Shown: piece after piece, positions 5,363 through 6,147 of the stretch | Position numbering within the stretch: the stretch's first letter is position 1 | Layout: every line of letters begins with the position of its first letter | Source of the DNA: Opitutia bacterium | GTDB taxonomy: Bacteria; Verrucomicrobiota; Verrucomicrobiia; Opitutales; Seribacteraceae | Direction of reading: 5' to 3' | Assembly (NCBI GenBank): GCA_002692605.1 | Contig: NZLE01000123.1 | Span: forward strand, 1-6,147 | Length of the DNA stretch: 6,147 nt | Translations under genes and position numbers: made by a program | The notes under the pieces: model-generated | Seen by the model: only the letters and a program-made list of their open reading frames with translations | What the model was told of the DNA's origin: nothing | Database searches by the model: none

Positions 5363-6147
5363 TTATTCGGAAGCGTTGGCTTCCCCGGCCGGTTCCGCAG
5401 TGGCGTTGCCCTCGATCACCGGGACCACGATCGGAGCCTCCGCGCTGGAGGAATTGGCATCCGAGGCATTGGCGTCGCTTGCCGGTTCGGGTTCCTCCTT
5501 CACCGTGATGCTCAAAAGCTCAACCTCAAAGATCAGGGCCTCATTCGGGCCGATGGAGTTGCTTCCGGACTCCCCGTAGGCCAACTCGGATGGAATGAAC
5601 AGCTTCCACTTGTCTCCCGCCTTCATCAGTTGAAGGGCCTCGGTCCATCCCTTGATCACCCCATTGAGTCGGAACTTGGCGGGTTCTCCCCGGTCGACCG
5701 AGGAATCGAAAACCTCCCCATCGATCAGGGTACCGTGGTAATGCACCTCCACCTCATCCTCGGTAGTCGGATGGATCTCACCCTCTCCCTTGGTCATCAC
5801 CTCATACTGCAAACCGCTTTCCAGTTCCCTAACCCCCTCGCGCTTGGCGTTCTCCGCGAGGAATTTGGCACCCTTGTCCGCATTCAAATCAGGCAGGGAC
5901 TGAGCGACCTCGAGAAATTTCTGGGTTTTGCGGAACTCTTCCAGACGGCTGAGAAAATCACTGGCGTTCTGGTCCGCCGCCAAGGCGTCGCGGTGAGTGG
6001 AAAAGCCCTCGTCGTCTTCCTCTCCCATCGCCTGAATCGCGAGCAGGTAAAGAGCCTCCCTACGGTCCACCTGCAAAGCATCAGCGTTCGTGGAAAGAGC
6101 CGAAAGCGCCGCCTTCCCCGCATCCAGGCCATTACCCGACTTGATCA
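5363..6147 (-). CDS. FKBP-type peptidyl-prolyl cis-trans isomerase (N-terminus at or beyond window edge)
   Basis: The frame runs from the right edge to TAA at 5365-5363, with 260 residues visible. A helical N-terminal region (about 1-105) resembles the dimerisation/chaperone domain of FkpA/Mip-type FKBPs and ends with KFLAENAKREGVRELESGLQ (cut here), the usual linker into the catalytic domain. The FKBP domain spans about 110-214. Its active-site positions match FKBP12: Tyr136 (VHYHG), Phe146-Asp147 (VFDSS), Val163-Ile164 and Trp167 (VIKGW), Tyr190 (AYGES) and Phe206 (IFEVELL); the residue at the FKBP12 His87 place is Ser. A 46-residue Ala/Asn/Ser/Glu-rich acidic tail follows. FkpA/Mip relatives fold periplasmic or surface proteins, but no signal peptide is visible here. 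The last two bases (ca) would give ATG if the next base is t, so Ile-Lys-Ser-Gly could be residues 2-5; alternatively the gene continues. A TTG at 6076 is not preferred, because homology-like sequence continues upstream of it. Confidence 0.92.
   Translation of the reverse strand, partial: IKSGNGLDAGKAALSALSTNADALQVDRREALYLLAIQAMGEEDDEGFSTHRDALAADQNASDFLSRLEEFRKTQKFLEVAQSLPDLNADKGAKFLAENAKREGVRELESGLQYEVMTKGEGEIHPTTEDEVEVHYHGTLIDGEVFDSSVDRGEPAKFRLNGVIKGWTEALQLMKAGDKWKLFIPSELAYGESGSNSIGPNEALIFEVELLSITVKEEPEPASDANASDANSSSAEAPIVVPVIEGNATAEPAGEANASE

Noticed and set aside
1..6147. tRNA, rRNA, CRISPR, transposon or phage/defence genes
   Set aside because: No direct-repeat/spacer pattern, cloverleaf-like sequence, transposase or integrase motif, or defence-system domain was found on reading both strands; essentially all sequence is accounted for by seven coding regions.

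Overview
This is a GC-rich, gene-dense bacterial chromosomal window with seven genes, two of them cut by the window edges. The best guess at the host is a Verrucomicrobiota member, probably of the marine Opitutae/Puniceicoccales type. That rests mainly on the tryptophan-rich C-terminal module of the first protein, which I recall from secreted proteins of that group, and on the pairing of tandem ~95-residue cadherin-like repeats with a fibronectin-like domain. The lineage call is inference. There are no RNA genes, insertion sequences, CRISPR arrays or phage genes.

Layout. Positions 3-1157 (+) hold the C-terminal end of a large surface or secreted repeat protein. It converges on a minus-strand pair: a farnesyl-diphosphate-synthase-type prenyltransferase (2725-1841, ispA) followed by a class I SAM methyltransferase (1844-1164) that begins at a TTG overlapping the ispA stop. 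Across a 40-bp divergent gap carrying a small perfect inverted repeat, a plus-strand run begins: a DUF4013-like membrane protein (2766-3356), an FmdB-type zinc-ribbon protein with a long Ser/Lys tail (3397-3747), a DJ-1/PfpI-family protein (3763-4314) and a zinc-type alcohol dehydrogenase relative (4311-5357) joined to it by an ATGA overlap. This run converges, with 5 bp between stop codons, on an FKBP-type prolyl isomerase (minus strand, 5363 to beyond the right edge).

How the genes may work together. IspA makes C15 (possibly longer) prenyl diphosphate for quinones, cell-wall lipid carrier or terpenoids; the coupled methyltransferase has no recognisable substrate. The DJ-1 and dehydrogenase genes are translationally coupled and could act together on reactive carbonyls or sugar/polyol intermediates, but no substrate can be read from the sequence. 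Most of the window is housekeeping-like. The points most worth a second look are the dehydrogenase whose structural-zinc cysteines are replaced at three of four positions, the ispA-coupled orphan methyltransferase, the Trp-rich terminal module, and the general absence of Shine-Dalgarno sequences. I see no clear evidence of a new multi-gene system.
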